This document shows, piece after piece, positions 1-8,017 of a DNA stretch of 28,161 bases. Within the stretch, counting starts at the first letter, position 1. Every line of letters starts with the position of its first letter. Made by a program: the position numbers and the translations under genes. This DNA is from Cylindrotheca closterium (taxonomy: Eukaryota; Bacillariophyta; Bacillariophyceae; Bacillariales; Bacillariaceae): positions 1-28,161 of the forward strand of contig CAKOGP040001413.1 of assembly GCA_933822405.4 (NCBI GenBank), written 5' to 3'. The notes under the pieces were generated by a model. The model was not told the origin of the DNA. It saw only the letters and a list, made by a program, of their open reading frames with translations, and did not search any database.

Positions 1-82
1 TTGGAGTCTGTGTTGCATCTCGCTTGAAGCTGCCCTTCCCCCATTGGAGAACATCATCCCCCTGACATTTTCTGAGTACGTT

Positions 83-236
83 TGAGTTATAACTCACACG
101 TTTGAGTAAAAACTCACACGTTTGAGTTATAACTCACACGTTTGAGTTATAACTCAGACGTACTCACACGTTTGAGTTATAACTCAACGCCGTGAGTTAT
201 AACTCAGGATTCTGTTGTGATCTGAGTTATAACTCA
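83..236. repeat. Phased array of a 14-bp perfect palindrome
   Basis: Six exact copies of TGAGTTATAACTCA and one variant (TGAGTAAAAACTCA, at 103) start at 83, 103, 123, 143, 173, 193 and 223. Every start-to-start distance is 20 or 30 bp. Most linkers contain CACACGT or a near variant. The palindrome is its own reverse complement, so it could bind a dimeric protein, but nothing here shows a function. It could equally be a subterminal repeat of a mobile element whose other end lies outside the window. Confidence 0.9.
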
Positions 237-435
237 GAAAAAGTCACAATGACCAATCCGTCATCTGTGTCCATAAGTCCCTATTTGATAAATCATCACA
301 TAATAATATGTCATTAATAGTTAAAGGGAAATAATATAGATTTTTCGAAGCTAAAAATATAAATTTATATCTCCGGGCATGAGCACGTCAAACTTTGCGA
401 TCAGTGTCCCAAAAATACTCGGTCTGAACATTTGC

Positions 436-456
436 CGGGTGTTCCAGGAACACCCG
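436..456. repeat. Perfect 21-bp palindrome (10-bp arms, 1-nt centre)
   Basis: CGGGTGTTCC, a single A, then GGAACACCCG. The right-hand 12-mer CAGGAACACCCG recurs at 6023-6034, at the edge of another inverted repeat. It could be a small foldback remnant or a protein site. Confidence 0.7.
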
Positions 457-654
457 CTTCTGTTGTGAGCTCGCGCGCCAGCCATCTCAGTACCAACTTG
501 CCCGCGTTCTCCCGTCATCCGCAATCCCCCTTTTATTTGATGGGAGAATATCACTCTTCTCGTGGTAACGTATTTTATCAAACACGACAAATCCTTTTTC
601 ACAAATACAAATCGGAGAAACTTTTGTGTTCGGCGACACACTTTAACAATTATC

Positions 655-766
655 GACATCACTTTAGTGAGCGACGTCACAATAGGACATCACTTTAAGG
701 CGCGACGTCACAATAGGACATCACTTTAAGGCGCGACGTCACAATTGGACATCACTTTAAGGCGAC
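655..766 (+). repeat. 31-bp tandem repeat carrying GACGTCAC (CRE-like) cores
   Basis: Three full 31-bp units (655-685, 686-716, 717-747) and a partial fourth (748-766). Each full unit has GACATCACTTTA followed by a GACGTCAC core. ACGTCA is the core bound by CREB/ATF-type bZIP proteins and resembles CO2/cAMP-responsive elements described in diatom promoters. No gene start was found nearby, so a regulatory role is only a guess. Confidence 0.75.
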
Positions 767-968
767 ACTCCTTTTAATCAGCTGAGGCTGAAAATGCTAC
801 ATTTTAAAAAAAAAACTCTCCCGAACAAAAAATCAACTCAAATCCTATTTTAATAGTTTCAAGTTGATGACATATTGTTTGAGCATAAACGGAGCTTCTA
901 GCAGATGACAAAAATTTTGTTGTATGAAATTTATTAGTAATCTTATCGAACGACGATGCTAGGTATCA

Positions 969-1727
969 TCATGTAGCTTTCATCCCCTGCATATTTTGTA
1001 CTTTCAAGGTTTGCATGTACTTTTTTTTTTTTACCTGTTGACGGACCTTCTGTTTGAAAGTCTTGTAATCAAAATACATGAAGTATTCTGACCGCAAATC
1101 ATACATGGCTCTGTAACCTCTCTCCGGGTGCACATCTTCGTCGATATCTTCAATGACATACTCTTGAGCCTCTGACCCTTGCCACTGTATCATTCCGAGC
1201 CAGTTCACCTCTGAGATCTCATGATTTGCCATGTAGTTTTCTAGCACAGCGATGTTGTCATCTGCGCGGCGGATCAGTTCATCGAAAAGATCTTTCAGTG
1301 CTATCAATCTTCGTTCAAAGTTTAAGAACAAATAATCGGCGTATTCTGGATGCATCGCCTAGATATCTTTGAGAGATATCATCGGCTGGTCCTCGTCGTC
1401 AAATTGTAGAACACCCTTCTCGATGTCATCATACAAGAGAACTCTGGCCCTTGAGTGGCGCCATTTTATCTTCGGTTCTGTTTGCTTTCTTTTGGCAAAG
1501 GCTCGCCAGGTCCATCGAATAGATCGTGATGATGGCCTTCTGCAACCACTTTCACCCAATGCGCTTTTGAATGGAGCTCAGGGCTTTCATCGTTGGCAGC
1601 CAAGGCGTATTTGAACTTGTAGATGGGCTTTTGTTGCCCATCCAAGTATCGTTCTTCTAAAATGACTTTGCTCCGATGTTTCTTGTTTCCTTCAGGAAGT
1701 GGCTGTTTTGGCTTGATGTATCGGGTA
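969..1727 (-). pseudogene. C-terminal part of a split, unrecognised gene
   Basis: On the minus strand, 1722 to about 1480 reads as protein with an internal ILEERYLDG segment, then shifts frame into a segment with WRHSRARVLLYDDIEKG. An in-frame TAG follows at 1359-1361, then MHPEYADYLFLNFERRL and a charged tail ending KVQNMQGMKAT at 969. The pattern of S.AR.LLY.DI..G, then MHPEY..Y....F..RL..L, resembles a family repeated in diatom genomes, but I cannot name a function. The upstream part lies at 7871-8017, beyond a 6.1-kb LTR-bounded insertion flanked by GGGTA. One frameshift and one nonsense codon mark it as dead. The two segments either side of the TAG are in the same frame, so TAG probably replaced a sense codon. 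Confidence 0.7.
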
Positions 1728-2279
1728 TGTTGGATATATTAGGATTTTCGAAGTACATATTTGGAGAAACGAGAAAAAGAGAATGCATGTGAACGATAGA
1801 GAAATGATGTCGACTGATACAACTAAAAATGAAGACTGATGCGACTAAAAACATCGAGCGTGGCGAGTCAGAAAACGAGTTATATTTCTATGGAAATCAT
1901 CCTGTTGATGATGTAAGAAAGCAAGACTCAAGCAAGAGCCAAAGTTGGATACTAATCAAAGTACCGACTACAGTGGAATGTGAACGGATAAACAGATTGA
2001 ACTTGCAGCATGTCAGGCTGACGTAGAGAGAATTCTAAGAATTTCCACTGAGCTGGAGAAGAAAGAGTCAAAGTCAGAAGTTGACAGACTGTTCTCACTT
2101 TTTATAATATATTGCAAGCAACAAGTGAATTGGTTGATAAAGTAGGATCTTTGATTGATCTATATACTTCTATATACTGTAAATTCACATCCTTAGAAGG
2201 CAACAATACCTGGACAGCTAAATCGCAGTCAATTGAAACAGGTAGATTGCAGGCGGCACTGGATCGCTTACTTCTAACA
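1728..2279 (+). repeat. Left LTR of the 6.1-kb element
   Basis: 552 bp with TG...CA ends, matching 7318-7870 almost throughout. A 65-codon open frame starting at 1829 is conserved in position but not in frame between the two copies, so it is not taken as a gene. A third, partial and reverse-oriented copy lies at 20670-20838. Confidence 0.85.
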
Positions 2280-2280
2280 A

Positions 2281-2901
2281 CAAATTCTTTACAAAACTTG
2301 ATCTCACAATCATGTATTATTCTTTTGAGCTTGACAATGAAAGTAAAGAATTGTGCACAATTGTCACACAATACGGCAAATATCAGTATCAACGAATGGC
2401 AATGGGATTGAAACCCGCTCCTGATGTTGCTCAATACTACATTGAGAAAACATTGCATGGGTTAAAAGAGCAAGGTGTTGAAGTCTACATCAACAATGTT
2501 GGACTCTTTTCTAATTCTTATGAAGAACACATGCAATTGATCAAGACAGTGGTCGACCGTCTACAGGAAGCTGGCTTCAAAATCAATCCTTTGCAGTGTG
2601 AATGGTGAGTTCAAGAAACTGATTTCTTGGGCCATTGGTTGACCCCTGAAGGTGTCAAGCCGTGGAAGAAAAAGGTAGACGCCATCCTAAAAATGGATGC
2701 ACCTTGCAACAGTACTGAACTTCAAGCTTTCTTGGGCAATGTGACATACTATCGTCACATGTGGCCGCAACATTCTTACCTTTTGCAACCTTTAACAGCT
2801 CTCCCTGGCACCAGATCTTTTGTCTGGACCAACGAATGTGATACTATGAAGTCTTTGATGGCCAGCGATATTTTAATGCACTATCCAGATCACAACAAGC
2901 C
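2281..2901 (+). pseudogene. Ty3/gypsy reverse transcriptase, 5'-truncated and inactivated
   Basis: Reads FTKLDL, YYSFELD, RMAMGLKPAPD and then VYINNVGLFSN, the order of the central RT motifs of gypsy elements. The catalytic box that should be Y-x-D-D is Y-I-N-N, so both metal-binding aspartates are gone. A TGA interrupts the frame at about 2609; beyond it come FLGHWLTPEGVKPW and FLGNVTYYRHMWP, typical of the RT thumb and connection. The N-terminal half of RT, the protease and gag are absent because the frame begins at the LTR edge. Homology continues at 4261 after an inserted repeat. Confidence 0.85.
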
Positions 2902-4260
2902 TGTTGGAATTGCTCTCTTGGAGACCATTCATTGGAAACTCCTTGATCGAAGCAGTTTGACATGTCCAATCGGACAGACAGACAAATGTCCGTTTGGTCC
3001 GTTTATTTGGGGGATTCCTATGAGTCGGTGTTTACAGGGAATCCAAAAACATGGAATTGTGCGCTTGGACTATCAAACAGTCTGAGCGCATGAAAATCCC
3101 ATACTGAATCCTGCAGGGAGTTGCGGGGAGTTTGCATCTGATGCGTGTGACGTGTCGTAACTTGTTATTTATTCCGAATCAAACCGCGCATGCCAAACGA
3201 AACAACACCAAACGGAGCGAAGGTTTCCAAACGAAACCAAACGACACGAAACCACACGTCTCGTGTTGTTTTGGAATAAAACCAAACAAAACGAAACCAC
3301 GCGATTTCGTGTCGTTTGGTTTCGTTTCGTTTGGTTTCGTTTTGTTTGGTTTTGTGTCATTTGGTTTCGTGTCGTTTGGTTTCGTTTTGTTTGGTTTCGC
3401 TTTGTTTGGTTTTGTTTCGTTTGGCTTCGTTTTGTTTGGTGGTTTCGTTTCGTTTGGTTTCGATATATTCTAAAAAATTGTTCGTTTGGTTTCGATTGGT
3501 TCGATATATTGAAAAATCGTTCGCCTCGAAAAGGAAGGCGCAGAACCAACAACAAGCAATATCTTCGATTGTTTTATATATTGAAACCAAACAAACGATT
3601 TTTCAATATATCGAAACCAAAGCAAACGAACAATTTTTTAGAATATATCGAAACCAAACGAAACGAAACCAAACAAAACGAAACCAAACGAAACAAAACC
3701 AAACGAAGCGAAACCAAACGAAACGAAACCAAACGACACGATCGTGTGGTTTCGTTTCGTTTCTTTTGGTTTTATTCCGAAACAACACGAGACGTGTGGT
3801 TTCGTGTCGTTTGGTTTCGTTTGGAATCCTCCGCTCTGTTCGGTGTTGTTTCGTTTGGCATGCGCGGTTTGATTCGGAAAATAAATAACAAGTTACGACG
3901 CGTCACACGCATCAGATGCAAACTCCCCGCAACTCCCAGGAGTTCTGTACGTGGGTTTTGTACAGGCCTTTCAATACAGTAAAGGTTTGGGAAATTTGAG
4001 TTTTCGTCCAAGGCTTTTGCTTTGCCCATTCCATGTATATAGCAAGTCTTTTAGAATAGTTATTTCCTGTAGAGATGATTTTTTCCTATTAGACGGATCG
4101 GAGATCGCTATGGTCAGTGCCTCTGCATGACGACTTGATGGGTCGCATGTTGGCACGGCTAGTTGGCAATGATGGCTTCATGGGCCACAAAGTTGTCAAT
4201 CAGTTTGGACGACATCAAGCCTGTCGCTTGTCTGATGTCCACCAGAACTGAAATCCAACT
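2902..4260 (+). mobile_element. Solo copy of the 547-bp LTR-like family, itself interrupted
   Basis: Starts TGTTGGAATT and ends AAATCCAACT. It is flanked by AAGCC on both sides (2897-2901 and 4261-4265), a 5-bp target duplication. It splits the gypsy RNase H between a KP and an FELY segment. Relatives lie at 9748-10294 and at 14675-16927 (three copies). This copy is 1359 bp because a near-palindromic sequence (3116-3937) is inserted in it, and it lacks about 11 bp present in the others near 3970. The copies share a GTCCGATCGGAC-type palindrome near the left end, degenerate here. Confidence 0.85.
3116..3937. mobile_element. 822-bp near-palindromic foldback sequence
   Basis: The left arm, from GGGAGTTGCGGGGAGTTTGC, matches the reverse complement of the right arm ending at 3937 over nearly its whole length; the centre is close to 3527. 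The arms are built largely from short repeats of the TTTCGTTTGGT type (3300-3470 forward, 3640-3745 as complement). The low-complexity FVSFGF / NQTKRNQTK open frames here are translations of these repeats. Removing it restores the 547-bp repeat. The target duplication is unclear (AGGGAG left, AGGAG right at best). It resembles a foldback or long-hairpin MITE. No transposase is present. Confidence 0.85.
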
Positions 4261-4696
4261 AAGCCTTTTGAACTTTACGAACACTGACGCTTCTGACTAT
4301 CAGATGGGCGCGGTAATCATGCAAGACAAGAAGCCGGTTGCGTATTGATGCACAAAAGAAGTATTCTGTAGTGGAAAAAGAAATGTTGGCTATTGTGCAT
4401 TGCTTGAAAGAGTTTTGATCTATGCTTTATAGTACGCAATTGACTATCTTTACTGACCACAGAAATCTCACTTTCCGCATGTTGAATACACAACGAGTTT
4501 TACGCTGGCAAATGTACATGGAAGAATTTTTGCCTACGTTTACCTATTTACCAGGTAAAGACAACGTTTTGGCTGGCGTTTACCGCAAATGGAGAATTGT
4601 GTGAGGGGAAGAGTTCGCTTCCTACAGGTAAATGGATCGAATTTGACAAACTCAATGTCAAAATGGATCGTGACGATGAAATTTACAATAAAGACT
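4261..4696 (+). pseudogene. Ty3/gypsy RNase H and connection, disrupted
   Basis: Continues the RT of 2281-2901 after the inserted repeat. In mixed frames it shows NTDASDYQMGAVIMQDKKP (first catalytic Asp), VEKEMLAIVHCLKEF (Glu), FTDHRNLTF (Asp) and YLPGKDNVLAGV, all standard gypsy RNase H landmarks. A single-base loss after the first residues, a loss after PVAY and an in-frame TGA after CLKEF break it. A GKWIEFDKLNVKMDRDDE segment follows in another frame up to about 4690. Homology stops there, next to a 19-bp sequence also found at 20499. Confidence 0.8.
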
Positions 4697-4700
4697 GACC

Positions 4701-4719
4701 CTTCTGTGAAGGTTGGGTT
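4701..4719 (+). repeat. 19-bp sequence shared with 20499-20517
   Basis: CTTCTGTGAAGGTTGGGTT occurs here, where gypsy homology ends and the methyltransferase segment begins, and again 150 bp before the LTR fragment at 20670. It may mark a breakpoint or an internal part of the LTR element family. Confidence 0.6.
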
Positions 4720-4882
4720 GGGTTAGTACTGTATGATATATGTGCCGCGAAAGAACACTCTTGAAAACAGTCTTCCTCTTCCTTCCTCCCCCCTAAACTA
4801 TCTAGACGTGGAATCGTGGAATAAGTATGATAAGATGAAAACAAAGCAAGGAGGCAGTGTATTTGCAGTTGAAAAATAAGTT

Positions 4883-5863
4883 CTATCCACAAACTTCTCC
4901 CTTGTTCACCTCACGAAGAAAAGACTCTGTAATTAGAGAGTACTCAACACAGAGATAACCTTGACATCCCCAGGCATTCCTTTCCTTGTGGAAGATTCGC
5001 ATTCCAGCCTTATCGCCTGCTTCAAAAAACTTTGTCACTTGATCGAAATCAGTTTCATGCAGCTCTATTTGAATCTGGTTAATCTGAAGCTCTTTTTTGG
5101 CGATCAGATCAAATAGTAGTGGCATTGCTCTATACTCGCAGCCTTCACAATCAATCTTCAGAATATCAATTGTTCTTTTGGTGTGTCCCAGCTGGGCGAT
5201 GATGGTTTGTAGACTCCTCGAAATAAAGCTGTGCTTTCCAACTTCGTGCTGCTCTCCATCCAATCCGATTCCCCAAGGATGAAAGACTGCGTACTCATGG
5301 CCTTTAAATTCTTCTTCTAGGGTAGGGTCAAATGTATGAGTCTCGCATCCCAAGAAGTGATGAACGGCCTTTTCGAATTCGATCTCGTTTTTACTTCCAA
5401 CGGAATAAACCAAACAAGGGAGGCTCGGCTCAGCATCGAAATTTTGTTTCCTAGCATATTCCTTGTTTGCAATATTGTCGACTCCACAGATAAATTTTGG
5501 TCCATCTCCAAATGAGTTGAATCTTATCGCAGATTTAGATCCAAAACGTTCTTCAGCAAAACAAGATGCTTCTGGTTCAAACGCATCAAAGACTGATATC
5601 TTCTGAGATGGATTTATTTCTGATAACTTGGTTAAGTTCGTCCCGGGCAAGGCATCAATGCGAGCCTTCCGTCGTTGATTGAACCGCTCTTCCAGCTTAT
5701 CAAGCCGCTCAGTACAACCTGTAGCGTCAAAATGATTGCTCCCGCCGTCATTTGAGGGAGGAAGAAATTTGAGTGTAGTCCAAAAGAAAGATGAAAAGCA
5801 TACTAAGTAAACAATTTGCAAGCTTTTCCCGACATAGGTTCTGGCAACTTTCATTCGGTGCAA
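4883..5863 (-). CDS. METTL24/FkbM-like SAM methyltransferase, membrane-anchored
   Basis: A 326-residue protein with no breaks. Residues 14-34 form one hydrophobic segment after a short basic N-terminus, suggesting a type II signal anchor with the enzyme in the Golgi or secretory lumen. The C-terminal domain has the hallmarks of the methyltransferase-like 24 / Methyltransf_21 group: EERFG (105-108 region), GDGPKFICG (119-127), CLVYSVGS (150-157, the SAM-binding glycine turn), THTFDP (175-180), FHPWG (194-198) and ILKIDCEGCEY (234-244). The substrate is unknown. A second ATG three codons later (MKVAR) could also serve. The gene lies inside an LTR-bounded element, antisense to the RT relic; it is intact while the pol fragments on both sides are wrecked. 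It was either captured by the element or, less likely, brought together by later rearrangement. Confidence 0.8.
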   Translation of the reverse strand: MHRMKVARTYVGKSLQIVYLVCFSSFFWTTLKFLPPSNDGGSNHFDATGCTERLDKLEERFNQRRKARIDALPGTNLTKLSEINPSQKISVFDAFEPEASCFAEERFGSKSAIRFNSFGDGPKFICGVDNIANKEYARKQNFDAEPSLPCLVYSVGSKNEIEFEKAVHHFLGCETHTFDPTLEEEFKGHEYAVFHPWGIGLDGEQHEVGKHSFISRSLQTIIAQLGHTKRTIDILKIDCEGCEYRAMPLLFDLIAKKELQINQIQIELHETDFDQVTKFFEAGDKAGMRIFHKERNAWGCQGYLCVEYSLITESFLREVNKGEVCG

Positions 5864-6700
5864 AATTCTTCAATCAGACTCGTATTGGTGACTGCGGGTT
5901 GTAAACGAAGGCTCTCTGATATAGTAGGGCACAAGGGACAGACTGAGGTCTTGGATCTTAAGCGAGTTGTGGTTGGAACAGTTTCTTCGAAGTACCAAAA
6001 AGGCACACCGAATGCTCCCTATCAGGAACACCCGGGACGGCCGGGAAAATCAATATCTACTCCCAAGAATTGTATGCTAAATTTCTATTTCCCGGCCGTT
6101 CCCGGCAGAATGAGACTTTCTGGTTGAGTAATTATACTTCCTAGTGAGAGCCTTTAAGAAAAAACACTTAATGGTTCTCAACGTGACGAACACATTCAAT
6201 CATTTTGCCGTCCCACAAAAGGCTGAGGACTAACTTAGGCACAGTAGCGATTGAAAGATTGCTAGAGAGATATTATGAGCTTAATGGAGAACTACTTCCC
6301 TGGGCAGAACGCGATAGCCATACTGACATCAGAAGAGAAGGTGTGTACTGGATACACACAACTTCCACTGCAGTCTTGATAAGAATGTATTCGTCAGGCT
6401 GTTGCCACCTCATGGCCACATCACTGCCGGCTCGTAGCATAGGTAATAGATGTACTAGACATTTGGCAAGATTGCTTTTGACAAGACTACTGTGGACATG
6501 CTGAGTAAGGGGGCGTTTGTAGAAGTACTCATATCAGAGTAATCGATGTTCATTCGACTGATATGATTTGAGTAGTTGGACTAGCTGGACTAGTGGACTA
6601 ATGTGAGCCACGACATTCTGCCACCCAAGGTTATCCTCTAGATTCCAGAGGACCCGACATGGGAGATAGAAGGGAACCTTGCAAGTAGGATGAAACCAAT
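5864..6700. other. Upstream region of the methyltransferase, no gene
   Basis: Contains the presumed promoter of the minus-strand methyltransferase, an inverted repeat (6032-6105), and sequence up to the integrase relic in which I recognise no protein. An open frame at 6205-6504 (+) matches nothing known to me. On the minus strand, about 6500-6700 is probably the tail of the gypsy element after the integrase. Confidence 0.45.
6032..6105. repeat. Short inverted repeat, MITE- or hairpin-like
   Basis: CCGGGACGGCCGGGAAA (6032-6048) pairs with TTTCCCGGCCGTTCCCGG (6088-6105) apart from one extra base, around a loop of about 39 nt. A flanking 12-mer, CAGGAACACCCG, is also found at 445-456. No target duplication is evident. 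Confidence 0.6.
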
Positions 6701-7317
6701 TCATCGTCGGTAAGGTTTGACTCATCGTAAGGAGACACGTTCAATTACATGAGGAGCAAGTCGAATGGTAAGGGTACCATTAGAGTGGACTCGTTCAATA
6801 CGACATGGTCCATAGGCTCAAGGGTCCAGCTCGTTTGGCTTATAGCAAAGCTTTAGAACTTTCTGGCCGGGTTGATAATCATAAGCAAATTGGCGACGAT
6901 TGGCTCGTATCAATGAGCTGTTGTCGATGTTGTTGAATGAGCTGAAGGTCAGCTTGCATTGGAAGGGTCATGTCACGGTGGAAGGCAAGTGATCTGGGCA
7001 TAGTGGTTATAGTTCCGTGATAAGAGCAGCGGTGTGCATAGACTGCATTTGCAATGGCAGTGTCAACTAATTGTTCGGCATCATTGGTGTCAAAAGGGTG
7101 GTTCAGTGTAACCAATACTCTAAGAGAGTTGCCAATAGTTTGATGCATCCGTCCGCAAACTGCATTTGCTTGAGGATTCTTGGCAGAGATAGAACGAGGT
7201 TCAATTCCGTGTAGATTCAAATGATTTTGAAAGTCGAATCCCGTGAATTCGGTTCCTTGGTCATGGATGACGGTTGCAGGGCGCGGGTAACGGGCGAGCC
7301 AAGCGTTTTCAAACTGA
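6701..7317 (-). pseudogene. Ty3/gypsy integrase, 5'-truncated and broken
   Basis: Reading from 7316 downward: FENAWLARYPRPATVIHDQGTEFTG holds the second catalytic Asp of the DDE core. ISAKNPQANAVCGRMHQTIGN follows, where the glutamate-bearing stretch should be (family form N-P-Q-A-N-x-x-x-E-R; here the position reads G). After a one-base frameshift near 6925 come YDYQPGQKVLKL, YGPCRIERVHSNGTLTIRL and VKPYRR, the C-terminal integrase region. Stops also follow ELDP and SLR. The N-terminal zinc domain is missing because homology begins at the right LTR edge. It lies on the opposite strand from the RT relic of what is probably the same family. Confidence 0.8.
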
Positions 7318-7870
7318 TGTTGGATATATTAGGATTTTCGAAGTACATATTTGGAGAAACGAGAAAAAGAGAATGCATGTGAACGATAGAGAAATGATGT
7401 CGACTGATACGACTAAAAATGAAGACTGATGCGACCAAAAAACATCGAGCGTGGCGAGTCAGAAAACGGATTATATTTCTATGGAAATCATCCTGTTGAT
7501 GATGTAAGAAAGCAAGATTGAAGCAAGAACCAAAGTTGGATACTAATCAAAGTACCAACTACTGTGGAAGGTGAACGGATAAACAGATTGAACTTGCAGC
7601 ATATCAGGCTGACGTAGAGAGAATTCTGAGAATTTCCACTGAGCTGGAGAGGAAAGAGTCAAAGTCAAAAGTTGACAGACTATTCTCACTTTTTATAATA
7701 TATTGCAAGCAACGAGTGAATTGGTTGATAAAGTAGGATCTTTGATTGATCTATATACTTCTATATACTGTAAATTCACATACTTAGAAGGCAACAATAC
7801 CTGGACAGCTAAATCGCAGTCAATTGAAACAGGTAGATTGCAGGCGGCACTGGATTGCTTACTTCTAACA
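7318..7870 (+). repeat. Right LTR of the 6.1-kb element
   Basis: 553 bp, starting TGTTGGATAT and ending TTCTAACA, in the same orientation as 1728-2279. It is followed by GGGTA (7871-7875), which also precedes the left LTR. Confidence 0.85.
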
Positions 7871-8017
7871 GGGTAAGGATTGTAGCCCACCACTTTCAAT
7901 CCAAGATACTGGATCCTCTCTGGTGTGACCACATGATTGACTGGTGCCTCGTCCAATTCGTCTACACCAGCATTGTCATCATTGTTTCTTGGCTGGAGGT
8001 CCTCCAACACCTCTGCC
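7871..8017 (-). pseudogene. N-terminal part of the split, unrecognised gene
   Basis: The minus strand reads an acidic N-terminus containing LQPRNNDDNAGVDELDEAP and then ERIQYLGLKVVGYNPYP up to the LTR junction. The frame resumes at 1727 with TRYIKPKQPLPEG. The natural start is an ATG at 9495-9497 (-) beyond the hAT element: the codons ATG GCA GAG lie in and next to the 8-bp target duplication, so the hAT element landed within the first four codons. I do not recognise the family; the acidic N-terminus followed by a basic segment is all that can be said. Confidence 0.7.

Larger units (their letters stand above)
238..968. other. Non-coding stretch, no gene recognised
   Basis: AT-rich sequence with no supported protein. 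Open frames on both strands around 351-698 overlap each other and resemble no family I know. The stretch holds a 21-bp palindrome (436-456) and a 31-bp tandem repeat (655-766), listed separately. Confidence 0.6.
1728..7870. mobile_element. 6.1-kb LTR-bounded element with mosaic interior
   Basis: Direct repeats of 552 and 553 bp, each starting TGTTGG and ending CTAACA, lie at the two ends. GGGTA precedes the left repeat (1723-1727) and follows the right one (7871-7875), a 5-bp target duplication. Removing the element rejoins a minus-strand gene. The repeats differ at about 19 positions by eye (roughly 3.5%), suggesting an insertion that is not very recent. The interior is not a normal gag-pol. 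RT/RNase H reads on the plus strand directly from the left repeat, integrase reads on the minus strand directly from the right repeat, and a methyltransferase gene lies between. I see no tRNA-type primer-binding site (TGG...) inside either repeat. Either the interior was rearranged after insertion, or this is a non-autonomous element assembled from captured pieces. Confidence 0.8.

Noticed and set aside
83..236. Possible CRISPR array
   Set aside because: Linkers are only 6-16 bp and largely repeated, the unit is a plain palindrome, and the window is eukaryotic.
351..698. Overlapping open frames on both strands (109 and 88 codons)
   Set aside because: They overlap antisense, include the palindrome and part of the 31-bp repeats, and show no recognisable protein features.
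1829..2026. 65-codon frame inside the left LTR
   Set aside because: In the right LTR the matching region carries an inserted base and a stop, so coding is not conserved.
3132..3982. Long open frames encoding FVSFGF or NQTKRNQTK repeats
   Set aside because: They are translations, in several frames and both strands, of the short-repeat arrays in the foldback sequence.
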